From Siphonodentalium dalli (taxonomy: Eukaryota; Mollusca; Scaphopoda; Gadilida; Siphonodentaliidae): a DNA stretch of 64,000 bases. Positions 24,201 through 34,299 of this stretch are shown here, one piece after another. The DNA lies in NCBI GenBank assembly GCA_032622095.1, contig CP136067.1, forward strand, positions 51,129,899 to 51,193,898, read 5' to 3'. A program made the translations under genes and the position numbers. The notes below the pieces were generated by a model that saw nothing but the letters and a program-made list of their open reading frames with translations, did not search any database and had not been told where the DNA came from. Position 1 is the stretch's first letter; each line of letters begins with the position of its first letter.

Positions 24201-26307
24201 AAAATGTGATGCGACTTTTGCATAAATCTATTAATATTGACGATGACACTATATATCCCAACAAGAGTTTGCATAAATTATGGTGAGCTATAATGTCGTC
24301 AATTAGACAAATTAACCCACACGTTCTTATGTTGTGTAACCGAACACTGGAACACACCTTCTACCACCATCAGCCACAGACTCCTTAAGAAATCACATCT
24401 TCGTGCGAACTGTATCAGTGATTGGCACATCATACTGACTCCCCAGCGTTGTGTACCATGTTCTGACAGCCATGGTTGGTAGCTCTTTGATTGAGTCCTA
24501 CAAACCATTCGGTTTATATTTCCTCCCGATCTACTGTGACTACTGAGCTTTGGCTGCAAAGATTCATGTGAATCTAACAAATGATCTTGTTTCAATGCAG
24601 ACTGACCATGTAACGATGTCTGTGAGAATGTCTACACTACCGAAAGAGTGTAAATTTTGACGACTGATAGGATGAGCAGAGTGAGAGAACATTTAAGGAC
24701 TATAGATACTCAAATTATAGAACAGGAAGTAGTAGCATGTCTTGAAAACTGTTTGGCAACACAATATTATATACTGCAAAAGTAATTTCTTTATTGACAA
24801 AAAAATCCTCTGTATAGCAACTAATTTCGTTATTATAATGCATTTCACCTGAACACATGTTTACATCAGAGATAGGCAACTTGAAATTGGAGGCTGGTAA
24901 GTTGGGCATACAATTTCAATTTTCTTCAGACAACTTATATAAATTGCTATTACTTATCTAAACTGGTTCAAAAAGCACATGTTAGTGATGACTGTTTTAA
25001 TCTTTCTATATCTTTTAAAACTTCTTATCAAGTATTCCCCCAATAAATGAGTAGTTATTGTCCTTAAGATAATCAATTACTCATTAGCTTAAATTAATTG
25101 AAACAATAGTAGTGTTCTTCGGTTTGTTTATCGTTACCAGTTAACTCATCATTAACAATTCCCTTGTCCCAAGATAACGAACTCAGTCACGTTTGTGACG
25201 GAAAGTGTGAGAAACTTCGATTTTGTTGGCCGTTTTGGATGCCATCCTAAACTTATTGTCAAATATGTAGCGCATGTAATGCCATATCTATTGTCAGTTG
25301 TGCTCACTGTCCTGACATGCACGGCACAAATAAGAAAATACCATTCTGTATAACGCAAGTCTCACTCATAAATTAACCATAATAACCATATGTGTTCAGT
25401 TGAAACATATATATATAACTTTTCCATAAAAATTCAAGTAAAAATTGAAAAATATATGAAATAGGTACCAGAGAGGTGATTGTGTGAGGTTTTATGAACT
25501 TACTAAATCTAGACCAGTATTCTCGTGATGTTATACCATAGCCTATCAAAATTTAATGACAATGTTGTACATTTTACAGAAATTAGTTAAAATTCTCATT
25601 TTTCATAAATTGTTTTCAAATTTTAATCTTAGATCACGTTCAGACACCGTTATTTAGAATTCCCTTCATCACTCTATGCACTGTTTCAGTTTATGCTTCT
25701 AAAAACAACTTGACATGCAGCATTCTAAGTGTAAACTACATAATTCGTTTTTCTGCAAAAGTTATATTTTAGGGGTGAGGTTAAGTTTACGCTCATATAA
25801 CATTTTCACAGCAATACTCTTGGCATTCCATTATTAACATCGTTTTGATATGTCTATGGCTCAATTTTTTTTAGCCTTGTTGCGGATAAATAGCCCATGT
25901 GGTTCACAAGTTATAGCCATTTATATGTGACAATTGTTTTCAAAATCCAAATCATTTTTCGCGATTTCAAAATATTTATCGCATTTTTTCTAACTAGCTC
26001 GTAAAATAGTCTAGTTTTGTATCTCGTGTCATTTTGTGATCATTTATTAATAATGTAAACGATATATTGTGCAGTTCAAACGGCAATAATTGGTTTATGC
26101 CCTGACACATGTACTCGAGTAGATTTTCATTTTATTTTAAGGGTAAGAGTTGTCTTCCCTGAAAAATCTATTTTGGGACACTTTCTGAAACGGGCAACAA
26201 GCAAAATCTGATGCTCCATATGATGACCTTTAATTTGATATATAACAACCTTTGTTGGAGGGGGATGCAGCCAACTCGAAAAATATATGGTTTGGCCCAC
26301 GGACTAA
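21261..26307. mobile_element. 5-kb foldback element with >1-kb inverted arms
   Basis: The left terminus is TTAGTCCGTGGGCCAA and the right terminus, reverse-complemented, TTAGTCCGTGGGCCAAACC. The arms (about 21261-22430 and 25150-26307) match in inverted order along their length: GTTGGCTGCACCCCCTCCAAC against the complement of GTTGGAGGGGGATGCAGCCAAC; AAAATGCGATAAATATTTTG against CAAAATATTTATCGCATTTT; and GATGGCATCCAAAACGGCCA against TGGCCGTTTTGGATGCCATC. The arms are clearly diverged, so the element is old. The spacer is about 2.7 kb. No transposase was recognised. The long-TIR layout resembles foldback/Galileo-type elements. Confidence 0.8.
22480..25145. other. Spacer between the inverted arms, no gene recognised
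   Basis: The open frames are at most about 98 codons (minus, 24299-24595) with no recognisable domain. If the element was ever autonomous, its transposase is decayed beyond visual recognition. Confidence 0.5.
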
Positions 26308-26521
26308 AATGTCGTGAGCTGGCTTATTTGTGTCACTGTCCGCACATACACATCCTAGAATCGCCACATTATAAGTCGATAATGTGAATAAACGCTCTAA
26401 TTCTCACACATTATCGACTCAAAATAAGGAGATTGTAAGTACATTATCTACCTAAAATAAGTTCTATTATAAGCTGATAATGTGCATGTTTTCGGGAGAA
26501 CAGGCTGCGTAAACTGACAAC

Positions 26522-26565
26522 GTCGTGATATGGCCGAGTGGGTGAAACGACGATAAACTCAAACC
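26522..26565 (+). other. tRNA-Ser-like 5' half (SINE head or tRNA pseudogene)
   Basis: GTCGTGATATGGCCGAGTGG followed by GTGAAACGACGATAAACTCAAA resembles the 5' half of a tRNA-Ser, including the A box TGGCCGAGTGG. No B box is found downstream; a foldback MITE begins within 20 bp. It is not a functional tRNA. Confidence 0.3.
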
Positions 26566-26581
26566 AATTATACCAAAATAT

Positions 26582-26960
26582 GCCAATGCATTCTCTTATG
26601 TATGCGAGTCAACCTTAGGTCGCCTCGCATATATAAGAGAATGCATTGGCCTAACAAATTTTATATTTATTTTTTATAATTATTAAAAAATGTGAGAAAA
26701 AATTATAACAAATTGTTAAAGAAAGTAGGAAATAACGATAAAACAAATGATAAAAATTGTTAAAGAATGAAAGAAAATATGATAAAGAATGTATGATCAA
26801 ATGATAAAAAAAATGATAAAATTGTTAAAGAATATAAGAAAACATGAAACAATTGCTATAGAATGTAAGAAAAAATTATAAAAATTGTTAAAGAATGTAA
26901 GAAAAATTATAAAATGATAAAAATTGTTAAAGAATATAAGAAAAATTTATGAAAAAAAAA
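26582..26960. mobile_element. Foldback MITE family P copy 2, one end only
   Basis: The left palindromic end (GCCAATGCATTCTCTTATG and its partner, 26582-26650) is followed by about ten diverged AATTGTTAAAGAATGTAAGA units up to 26960. The right palindromic end is missing. Instead, the flank ACGATAAACTCAAACCAATT at 26550 recurs with small changes at 26960 (ACGATAAACTCAAATAAACC), an unusual near-duplication of about 27 bp. Confidence 0.7.
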
Positions 26961-27233
26961 CGATAAACTCAAATAAACCAATTCTACCAAACCAATGGCA
27001 TCCGTGACTAACTCAACTGTCCCAAGTTGGAGAGCCACTTCGATGAAGAAACCATTGTATTTCGCTTACAAGTCGAACAATATGACGCTGCCTGTGTGTT
27101 ATGATGACCGCTGTCGGAATTGACAATCGTATGTTGCTGACCTTGTTGCATCAGGTTGTTCAGTCAATAAAGTGTTCAACATTTGGTCAATTATTGCGTG
27201 CTTTATAAGTTCATGCACCCCTGGTTAAGTGAT

Positions 27234-28139
27234 TGATTGATTTAAACATATTTTATTGTATATCAATTATATACATGGGGATTGGGACACAATTTTTGTC
27301 AACTTAGTGACGTCCCTCTCCCGCAGAAATGATATAACATAACATTTAAACAAGATGACAGGATGAAATTTGTTAATATTTAAGCAGGGAAAGAGATGTG
27401 AATATTTGTACAGAGTGTGCTATTAGTGGAGTTTTATTGTGTCCAGTTTGACCCTCACGTTGTCATAAGTTGTGTCTAAAAAGGCCGGGCATTTGTTTTC
27501 AATGACAACAGAGACAAATATATGATCGAATTTACCCAAAACGTTTAGTTGCAGTAATGTAGGACTGTGTAATATGAAATAGCAATATATTTCTTCTGTG
27601 GTCATTTTCAGAGATTCCACAGAGAAGATGTTTAACATTTTCTATATGAAAGTTATTTGTTTCAAGTTTGTGGTAAAATATTCTCCTCTGGTTGGTGAAC
27701 AATGGACAGTGGAAGAAGAAATTACTAGCATCCTCCTTCGGGAAGCCACATTGACATTTAGGACTATCAGCTATGTGATTATTTTGCATGTCACTCTTTA
27801 AGTCGCTACAATGGTTCACACCAACCTTCCGATGACCTGTTCTATAAAGAGGATAGGGTTTTGGGGCAGGGGCGATTATGTTTAGGTGAGTTTTAAAATC
27901 GGATATATTTTCAGAATCTATGACAACCGAAGGGAGCTTATTCCACTCATGTGTTGTGTTTAGGAAGAATGAGTTCCTATAATGTGCGGTTGTCCAGTGG
28001 TACGAGTAGAAAAAACGCGGTTGTCTAAAATTGTACCGGTTGTTTGATACATGTGCTGCCCGGGCTGGTAGAAGTAGGTTGAGGTATTCTGGAGTTTCTT
28101 CATTGGTTATTTTAAAAAGTCTTTGTAGGTGGTGTTTCT
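27234..28139 (-). mobile_element. 5'-truncated CR1-like retrotransposon, 14-bp TSD
   Basis: It is flanked by identical CCTGGTTAAGTGAT at 27220-27233 and 28140-28153. Its minus-strand 3' end (27234-27340) matches the 3' end of the larger element at 30341-30420 (shared ACATATTTTATT and GGGATTGGG.CACAA.TTTT). The minus-strand frame is open from 28139 down to 27532 (about 202 codons). It covers the region after the RT core and the Cys-His knuckle (CQCGFPKEDASNFFFHC), aligning residue by residue with the C-terminus of the large copy. The tail ends in short TCAA-type repeats, as is usual for CR1/L2-type elements. It is a typical dead-on-arrival insertion. Confidence 0.85.
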
Positions 28140-28582
28140 CCTGGTTAAGTGATCATGCTATTGTATAGGGTAAACTGATGCTGTTGATAAAATGAACCGC
28201 TATATTTTCAAAAGTTACTTAACAAATGTTTGTCCCACCAGCATCATATCAATTCAGCAGGACCCACCAGCATAATCGCAAATTAGCAGGACCATTTAAC
28301 TAGGTTTGTGCTTTATGCTATTTCCTTGAATTACATCTCAATTGAAAGTTAATATTAAGTCTTATCACACATGACGTCATATCTCAGAACAGTGCGTCAA
28401 TTCGCTGAAATTAATTTTCACCTTTTTTGTGCTATAATCCGAACTAATTAATTAGACAACAACAGGGAGCGAGCATTTTAACAGTGGTGACCCACCTTCC
28501 CTGCTGACTATCACATAATCGATTAGAGCATATATCGATTAACCCATTTCATGACTGGAGCTTCCTGATTTTTTTTACGAAT

Positions 28583-29054
28583 GCTCTGTGCCAATGCATC
28601 CTCTTGTATATGGGAGTCGGTCATAGGTCGCCTCGCATATTGAAGAGAATGTATTGGCCTAACAAATTTTATATTATTTTTATAATTGTTAAAAAATGTG
28701 AGAAAAAAATGATAAACAAAATTGTGAAAGAAGGTAGGAAATAGTTAAAGAAAGAAAGAAAATGAGAAAAATTGATAAAGAATGTAAGAACAAATGAAAA
28801 AAAAATTATTAAGTTGTTAAAGAATGTAAGACAAAATGATAAAAATTGTTATATAATTTAAGAACAAATTATAAAAAACAATAAAAATTGTTAAAGAATG
28901 AAAGAAATAAAATGATAAACTGATAACTAATTGCTAAAGAATGTAAGAAAAATTGATAAAACATGATAAAGCATTGTTAGGCCAATGTATTCTCTTTTAT
29001 ATGCGAGGCGACTTATTGTCGACTCCCATATATAAGAGAATGCATTGCTACAGG
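28583..29054. mobile_element. Foldback MITE family P copy 3, complete
   Basis: It begins GCTCTGTGCCAATGCATCCT and ends GAATGCATTGCTACAGG. Each end is a palindrome as in the copy at 1461. The core is a run of about nine AATTGTTAAAGAATGTAAGA-type units, against one in the 1461 copy. Arm divergence indicates an older copy. Confidence 0.75.
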
Positions 29055-29640
29055 ATATATAATGTTGCACCAACGCAGCTCCCGGCATGAAAGGGTTATC
29101 TCGGCAATATTGTGGAACGAACCATTTCAAAGACAAGCAGCCGGCAATTACATTTTTTATTACAAGCCTATAATTTTGCGACTTGAGTTCCCATACATGC
29201 AATTTGACTTACATGCAGTGTAAACAATATATATTTGAACAAAAACAGAACGCTAACATTGATAATGTATACATAGACAAATAAACAAACAGTTCAAATG
29301 ATGATGAGACAACGAGCCATATGACTTTTATAGAAATCCTTTCCTCGGGAAACGTTACCACCAAGTTTCAATGTGGACATGCAGCTATGGAGTAAGTAAG
29401 ACGGGAATACACACGAACACGTACTCACGAGGTCCACGTTATGAGAACCGTCGACTCTAAATAATAATCTTGAGTTTATAAGTTGTGTATAGCTTCAAAG
29501 AGTTTTTCACTTGCATGTTGCAGTACACACAACACCCGGAAGCAGCTTCAGATAAAATAAAAATACATGCCTATATTATTTTTTAATCAGATTATCGGAA
29601 TTATCCAGAGTGGAACGTCACTTCCATGTACAGTTTTTTC
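29055..29640. other. Intergenic, nothing recognised
   Basis: No motif or repeat seen upstream of the RT fragment. Confidence 0.4.
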
Positions 29641-30330
29641 CTGCGAAAATATTTCGTGTATCCCCTGCATTGGCATATCTTCGGTATCATCATATGTCGT
29701 TCTAATAAACCATCACTAGAACCAGTCACACTGCATGAAATTAAAACAATTGGCAATAAGCTTAAACTAAATAAAGCAGCCGACTATGCTGGAATTACGG
29801 CCGAACACCTCAAATATAGCAACGAAGAAACTGCCCCAATAATTATGAACATCATAAACACAATATATGCAAAAAGAGAAGTGCCAAAAGAGATCAAAAT
29901 TGGCATATTAACACCCGTACCAAAAAAGGACAAAGACCCAACAAAACCAGGGAATTACAGGGGCATAACTATCAGCTCCATAATATGTAAAATTCTTGAG
30001 GCAACCCTGCAAGACAAATTAGACAACATACTATTACCATCACAAAATAAAATGCAAGGTGGCTTCACTCAGGGCACATCACCCCTAGTGGCTCGGCTTA
30101 TGATAACTGAAGCATTCAATGAAAGCAAAGATATAAATGAGAATCTAATATTAGAAACTCTCGATGCTGAAAAAGCATTTGACGTTTTATGGCACAAAAG
30201 CCTACTAAGAAAACTATTCATTGATGGGATCCACAGTGACCTATGGCTACTTGTAAACTCATTACATCATGAGGCGAATACAAAGGTCAAGTGGGGATGA
30301 TCATACTCCACAGATATACTACTCCACCAA
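29626..30330 (+). pseudogene. Non-LTR retrotransposon RT, N-terminal part (element R)
   Basis: The 224-codon frame is RT-like from about residue 28 on. It has GNYRGIT at residues 109-115, QGGFTQGTSP at 144-153 and LDAEKAFDVLWH at 179-190, where D180 is the first catalytic Asp. The first 27 residues look like unrelated flanking sequence, so the element is 5'-truncated here. The frame ends in VKWG and a stop at 30300; beyond it the reading YSTDILLHQGIR is still RT-like, so the stop is a decay mutation. At 30341 the element is interrupted by a 6.9-kb insertion and resumes at 37275. GNYRGI and the later CADD motif place it in the broad RTE/I-like part of the tree; the clade is not certain. Confidence 0.85.
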
Positions 30331-30762
30331 GGCATAAGGCTTGACTTGAAACATATTTTATTTGCATAATATACAAAAGGGATTGGGGCACAAGTTTTTA
30401 CAACTTATGAAGCCCCTCTCCCAACACAATATAGCAACACACATGAAATCAAGATGACGATACAAACGTATTTACATGGTGATAAGTTTTGATGTACGTA
30501 ATATGTATTGCCTTCCAGAGTTTATCGGGCTAGATCTAGGTTGGCTACTGGCCGTGGAAATTTGTGTTTAAGGACGATTTGAAGTATTTGGTACGATTGG
30601 CGCGGGGGTTAATATAATTAGCTATTGTTAGTATTTGTATTATGGCGGTAGAAACAATGAAACACTTGTATTCGATTTTTGGATTCTGTTATGCTCAGGA
30701 AGGCAATACAGATAACCAATCAGAACGAAATGTTCGAATGTGAGGTTTGTCCATATGTGAGG

Positions 30763-32727
30763 TTACTGCCACGTAACAAATTTTAATTCCGGAAGCAATT
30801 TTAAGTGGATTCGGAAGTAAAACAAATAAGACCATTTAGGGATCAAAACGCTTAGTCGCTGCAATATATTGCTGTGTGATGAGAAATAATTTCTTATTTT
30901 TTTGGGTCGAGACATCGGTATTCCACACATGAGTTCAGCAGTATCAGTTATTGCGATATTTTCGCGGGTCAGTTTCACTAGAAATTCGGAGCGCTCTCTT
31001 TGGTACAATGGGCACATGAAGAAATAGTGATAGGCGTCCTCATATCGATTTCCACAGGGACATGCGGGACTATCAGCGATGAAATTGTTGAACATATCAG
31101 ATCGGAGTTCACTACATAAATTACGTATGCGACAATGAACAATGTTGTATTTTCTGCGTCCAGCGTAGAAATGTTGACGGGGACTGAGCGTGGGATCTAT
31201 CAGGTTCAAGTCGGTTTTAAAGGTAGAAAATTGGTCCGCGTCGGTGATTAATTTGGGAAGTTTATTCCATTCTAAGACTATCACTGGGAAAAATGATTGT
31301 TTGAAGTGTTCAGTGTTGCTATAGTATGAATAAAATTTACTGGGACGACGCCAATTATAATCTGCAACCTCATGTGATCTGGGGGGAAGTATGGTGGATA
31401 GATAGGAAGGTGCTAACTTATTAACTATTTTATAGAGTGCCTGCAATTTATGTATTTGACGTCTTTTGTATAGTGAAGGCCAACCAACTTCCTGTAGTAC
31501 CATATTGTCCGAAGCAGAACGGGTGATACCACTGACTATACGCCCAGCGTCGATATGAAGCCGGTCAAGCTTCTCTAACAAGTAATCCGAAGCATTGTCC
31601 CACACTGCATCCGAGTAATCAAATAGGGGTAATATATATGTTTTGTAAATAATTTCAATGGTTTTCCTGCCAAGTTGGTATTTAAGCCGTCGGAGTTGAG
31701 ATAGGCGCGAGGCAATTATTTTGACTGAGCCTTCAATATGGGCGTTCCATTTGAGATTTGATTGGAGTTCCAGTCCTAAATGTTTATGCTTGTCCACGAA
31801 GTCAATTGAGTTTCCTACAAAATTTAGGTTCGGTTTCTCTGTTGAGGGCGCAACTAATGAAAAGGACATGCCAACTGTTTTAGTTGGGTTAAAGCTGACC
31901 AGCCAGTTTCTGGACCACGCTGTAATTTTGTCTAAGTCGCTATTCATAGTATGTTCAAGTATATTATGATCAAAGTGGCTGCTCGTGAGGCAGGTGTCAT
32001 CCGCATACATTCTCGTTACAGATTCAATACCGTCGGCTAAATCATTTATAAACATGTAGACGAGGAACAAAAATGGTCCCAGGATAGACCCCTGTGGCAC
32101 TCCTGCTGGGATGATCTCATATTTTGAAAATGTATCATTGACTAGGACTCTTTGTGTCCGGTTATCTAGATTGTCTTCTATCCAATGCAATATGATTCCT
32201 TCTAATCCGTAAGCATTCAATTTATGAATCAGTCCCCTATGCCAAACCCTTTCAAAAGCTTTGGATATATCACAGAATATAGAACATGTAAATAGTCCTT
32301 TATCAAGGGATTGGCACAGGTTGTGATATAAGTCTAATAGCTGGTATGTTGTACTGTGACCTGAGAGAAAACCGGATTGATGGAAATACAAGAGTTCATT
32401 TTCGGTGAAAAATTTACTAATCTGTTTCAGAACCATTTTCTCAAAGATTTTGGCTACACAAGGTAGAAGTGAAATTGGTCGGTAATTGTTAGCATCAGCG
32501 GGATCATCTTTCTTTAAAATCGGGATCACGTTTGCGGATTTCCAGGACTCGGGGAATTTCTCTGTATTGATAGATTTCCTGAATAGAAGGACGAGTGGGC
32601 GGGCTATTGATTTTGCTGTTTCGCGGAGTATTCTAACACTAATCCCATCGTGCCCATGGGCTTTGTTAAGTTTAAAAGATTTTATGGCTAACTCAACTTC
32701 GGATTCTGTGAAAACCAAATCTGGCAT
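30763..32727 (-). CDS. Reverse transcriptase of CR1/Jockey-like retrotransposon
   Basis: This is an uninterrupted 654-codon frame. It shows NYRPISLLP at residues 81-89, QSGFLSGHST at 117-126, CDISKAFERVWH at 152-163 (D153 catalytic), GVPQGSILGP at 209-218 and YADD at 241-244, so all RT core motifs and the catalytic aspartates are present. A C-terminal knuckle CPCG...H...C (C556, C558, H567, C572) matches the zinc-finger-like end of many APE-type non-LTR elements. The protein would copy element RNA at a nicked target. The frame is open for about 35 codons upstream of the ATG, so the true protein is a fusion with the endonuclease, joined across a frameshift near 32865. The upstream breaks mean this copy is very probably not autonomous. 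Confidence 0.92.
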   Translation of the reverse strand: MPDLVFTESEVELAIKSFKLNKAHGHDGISVRILRETAKSIARPLVLLFRKSINTEKFPESWKSANVIPILKKDDPADANNYRPISLLPCVAKIFEKMVLKQISKFFTENELLYFHQSGFLSGHSTTYQLLDLYHNLCQSLDKGLFTCSIFCDISKAFERVWHRGLIHKLNAYGLEGIILHWIEDNLDNRTQRVLVNDTFSKYEIIPAGVPQGSILGPFLFLVYMFINDLADGIESVTRMYADDTCLTSSHFDHNILEHTMNSDLDKITAWSRNWLVSFNPTKTVGMSFSLVAPSTEKPNLNFVGNSIDFVDKHKHLGLELQSNLKWNAHIEGSVKIIASRLSQLRRLKYQLGRKTIEIIYKTYILPLFDYSDAVWDNASDYLLEKLDRLHIDAGRIVSGITRSASDNMVLQEVGWPSLYKRRQIHKLQALYKIVNKLAPSYLSTILPPRSHEVADYNWRRPSKFYSYYSNTEHFKQSFFPVIVLEWNKLPKLITDADQFSTFKTDLNLIDPTLSPRQHFYAGRRKYNIVHCRIRNLCSELRSDMFNNFIADSPACPCGNRYEDAYHYFFMCPLYQRERSEFLVKLTRENIAITDTAELMCGIPMSRPKKIRNYFSSHSNILQRLSVLIPKWSYLFYFRIHLKLLPELKFVTWQ

Positions 32728-32830
32728 AGTGTTTGCGCTGCGTTTCGGAAAGTTAGGCAGATTATGATTCGCGTCATTAATGGTAGAATTCGAAATGAAG
32801 CTGTCGTTAAATTTTTTTGCCTTTTCGATG

Positions 32831-33364
32831 TCATCGATTGCATATGAGATATTGTTCGCCGAGATTGTTGACTTTGTTTCTTATGTTTTTATATTTTCTC
32901 CAGACTTCGGGGTTTCCTGTTTTTATGGCTTTTTTCCTAACTCTGTCACGTTTTCGTATTTCAAAACGAATGTCCGAATTGAACCAGATTTTATCAGAGG
33001 TTCTTACTGTAACTTTCGATTGTGGAATTGTTTTCGTCATTATGGATAGAAATTCTAGTTTAAAGTTATTGGCAGCTATGCTCACATCAGAAGCACGCGT
33101 TATGAGCTCATTCCAGTCGACTTGGGCAAGAAGGCTATTAGCATGGGAAAAGTTACCTTTTCTGTAGTTCCACACATTTCTTATAAAAGACGCTGCGGTC
33201 TTGTTTTCAAATGATAATGTAGCATAAACACCTAGGTTGTCTGAAACTCCGAGATCTAGGACATCGGCGTCTATTACACGGAGAGAGTTTGATGTGATAA
33301 TTGGGTCAAGCAATGTACTTGAATTAGCGGTAACTCTCGTTGGGACCTTTATAGCATTTTTCAT
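32831..33364 (-). pseudogene. Endonuclease C-terminal part of the CR1-like element
   Basis: The 177-codon frame begins after two stops and a frame shift. It includes the end of the APE/EEP fold, where the usual SDH is SDN (GVSDNLGVY): the catalytic His is replaced by Asn through a codon one base away from His. After the fold comes a basic linker (IRFEIRKRDRVRKKAIK). It ends at a stop while the RT frame continues in another phase, and the connecting segment is shorter than usual, suggesting a small deletion. Between 33364 and 33556 the frame is broken by stops, although the GDFN active-site motif is still readable at about 33425-33436. Confidence 0.8.
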
Positions 33365-33555
33365 GCTGAAACCATCCGTTATATTTTCAATTTCGATGAA
33401 CTATTCATGAAATTGGAGTTAAAATCTCCAGTGATGACTACATATTCTGAGATTTCGAGAGCGGTTGCAATTGAGGATTCCAGGAGTGTCCAATAGTTTT
33501 GAGAGCAGAATTGATCAGATCTATACTATACTCCAAGAATAATTCGAGTTTTCTT

Positions 33556-34059
33556 TCAGTGGATTTCGAACCACAGGCAGGAAGAGTCAAATTCTAATTC
33601 GGGCTTACGATTAAATATTAGGTGATCGGCGAACATTACACATATACCGCCACCCTTTGAAACACGGTCTTTGCGAATGGGGGTACAAAATCCATCCAGT
33701 TCTAGTTGGTCTGAATGATAAGATGGATCAAGATGGGTTTCTGTGAAACATAAAATGTCAAATTCGTTAATAAGGTCTGCAATCTTTTCAAGTTTATTTC
33801 GGATACTCCTTACGTTAAAGTGAAAAAGTGATATACAGTTCTCAACGTTAGTCTGAGACAACGGTCCTGGGTTAACATGGATATCGCCGGATAAAAGTAG
33901 TAAACAGAGCGTAATTAGAAGTATCGACCTTGCGTTTGGTGGACTGAAGTATTTTCCGAGGTAATAGCTGCTATTTTTCACAGTTTTAGATGCTAGTGGT
34001 CGTTTTGATGACTCGAAGATACCAATTGCTGCCCTATACTGATTCAGGGCACACGTCAT
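33556..34059 (-). pseudogene. 5' part of CR1-like ORF: 2A-like motif and endonuclease N-terminus
   Basis: The 167-codon frame starts with about 45 unrecognised residues, then a Leu-rich hydrophobic stretch (residues 45-57), then SGDIHVNPGP (57-66). The APE-type endonuclease begins directly after it, with FHFNVRSIRNKLEKI at 80-94 and the TETHL motif carrying the catalytic Glu at about 110-114. The frame stops at 33556 and is a decayed copy. In CR1-like elements of sea urchins, molluscs and cnidarians, a 2A-like signal before the endonuclease is documented; here it would detach or target the N-terminal peptide. Confidence 0.8.
33862..33885 (-). other. 2A-like ribosome-skipping motif (DIHVNPGP)
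   Basis: Residues D59-I-H-V-N-P-G-P66 follow a Leu-rich run and directly precede the endonuclease. The 2A consensus is D-V/I-E-x-N-P-G-P; here Glu is His, so activity may be reduced or absent. In active 2A sequences the Gly-Pro bond at the end is not formed and translation continues from the Pro. Confidence 0.65.
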
Positions 34060-34299
34060 ATTTCAGACGGTGGTTCGAAATCAATATAGGGAAGCAACTG
34101 GACTCCGACTCAACAAACAATACTGATAGTGGCACCTCACAAATGGACTTGACTGTCGTTCTTACTTTCTGGATATTTTCAATAGGAAATGATGTACATG
34201 AATAATCAGAAGTGAGCAATAAATAGAACAGAGAAAACATGATGAGAACATGGAGACATTTGCAAATATTTACATACTGATATTTGTTGGTGATTGGCA

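Larger units (their letters stand above)
21112..26507. mobile_element. Family C element split by the large inverted-repeat element
   Basis: The left piece (21112-21260) matches the left half of the element at 664-896, from AACATATCCTCGCGAAAATACG through GGGAGCCACAGTTAAAAC. The right piece (26308-26507) ends GCATGTTTTCGGGAGAACAG then GCTG, the family's other terminus. The two pieces together make one interrupted family C copy with the 5-kb element between them. The exact junctions are diverged, so an independent pair of copies cannot be excluded. Confidence 0.5.

Noticed and set aside
24299-24595. 98-codon frame in the foldback spacer as a transposase remnant
   Set aside because: No DDE-type or DNA-binding motif could be seen.
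26522-26565. Functional tRNA-Ser gene
   Set aside because: Only the 5' half is recognisable, with no B box or acceptor-stem partner before the MITE.
32486-33167. Plus-strand frames of 82-116 codons
   Set aside because: Antisense shadows of the CR1-like endonuclease and RT.
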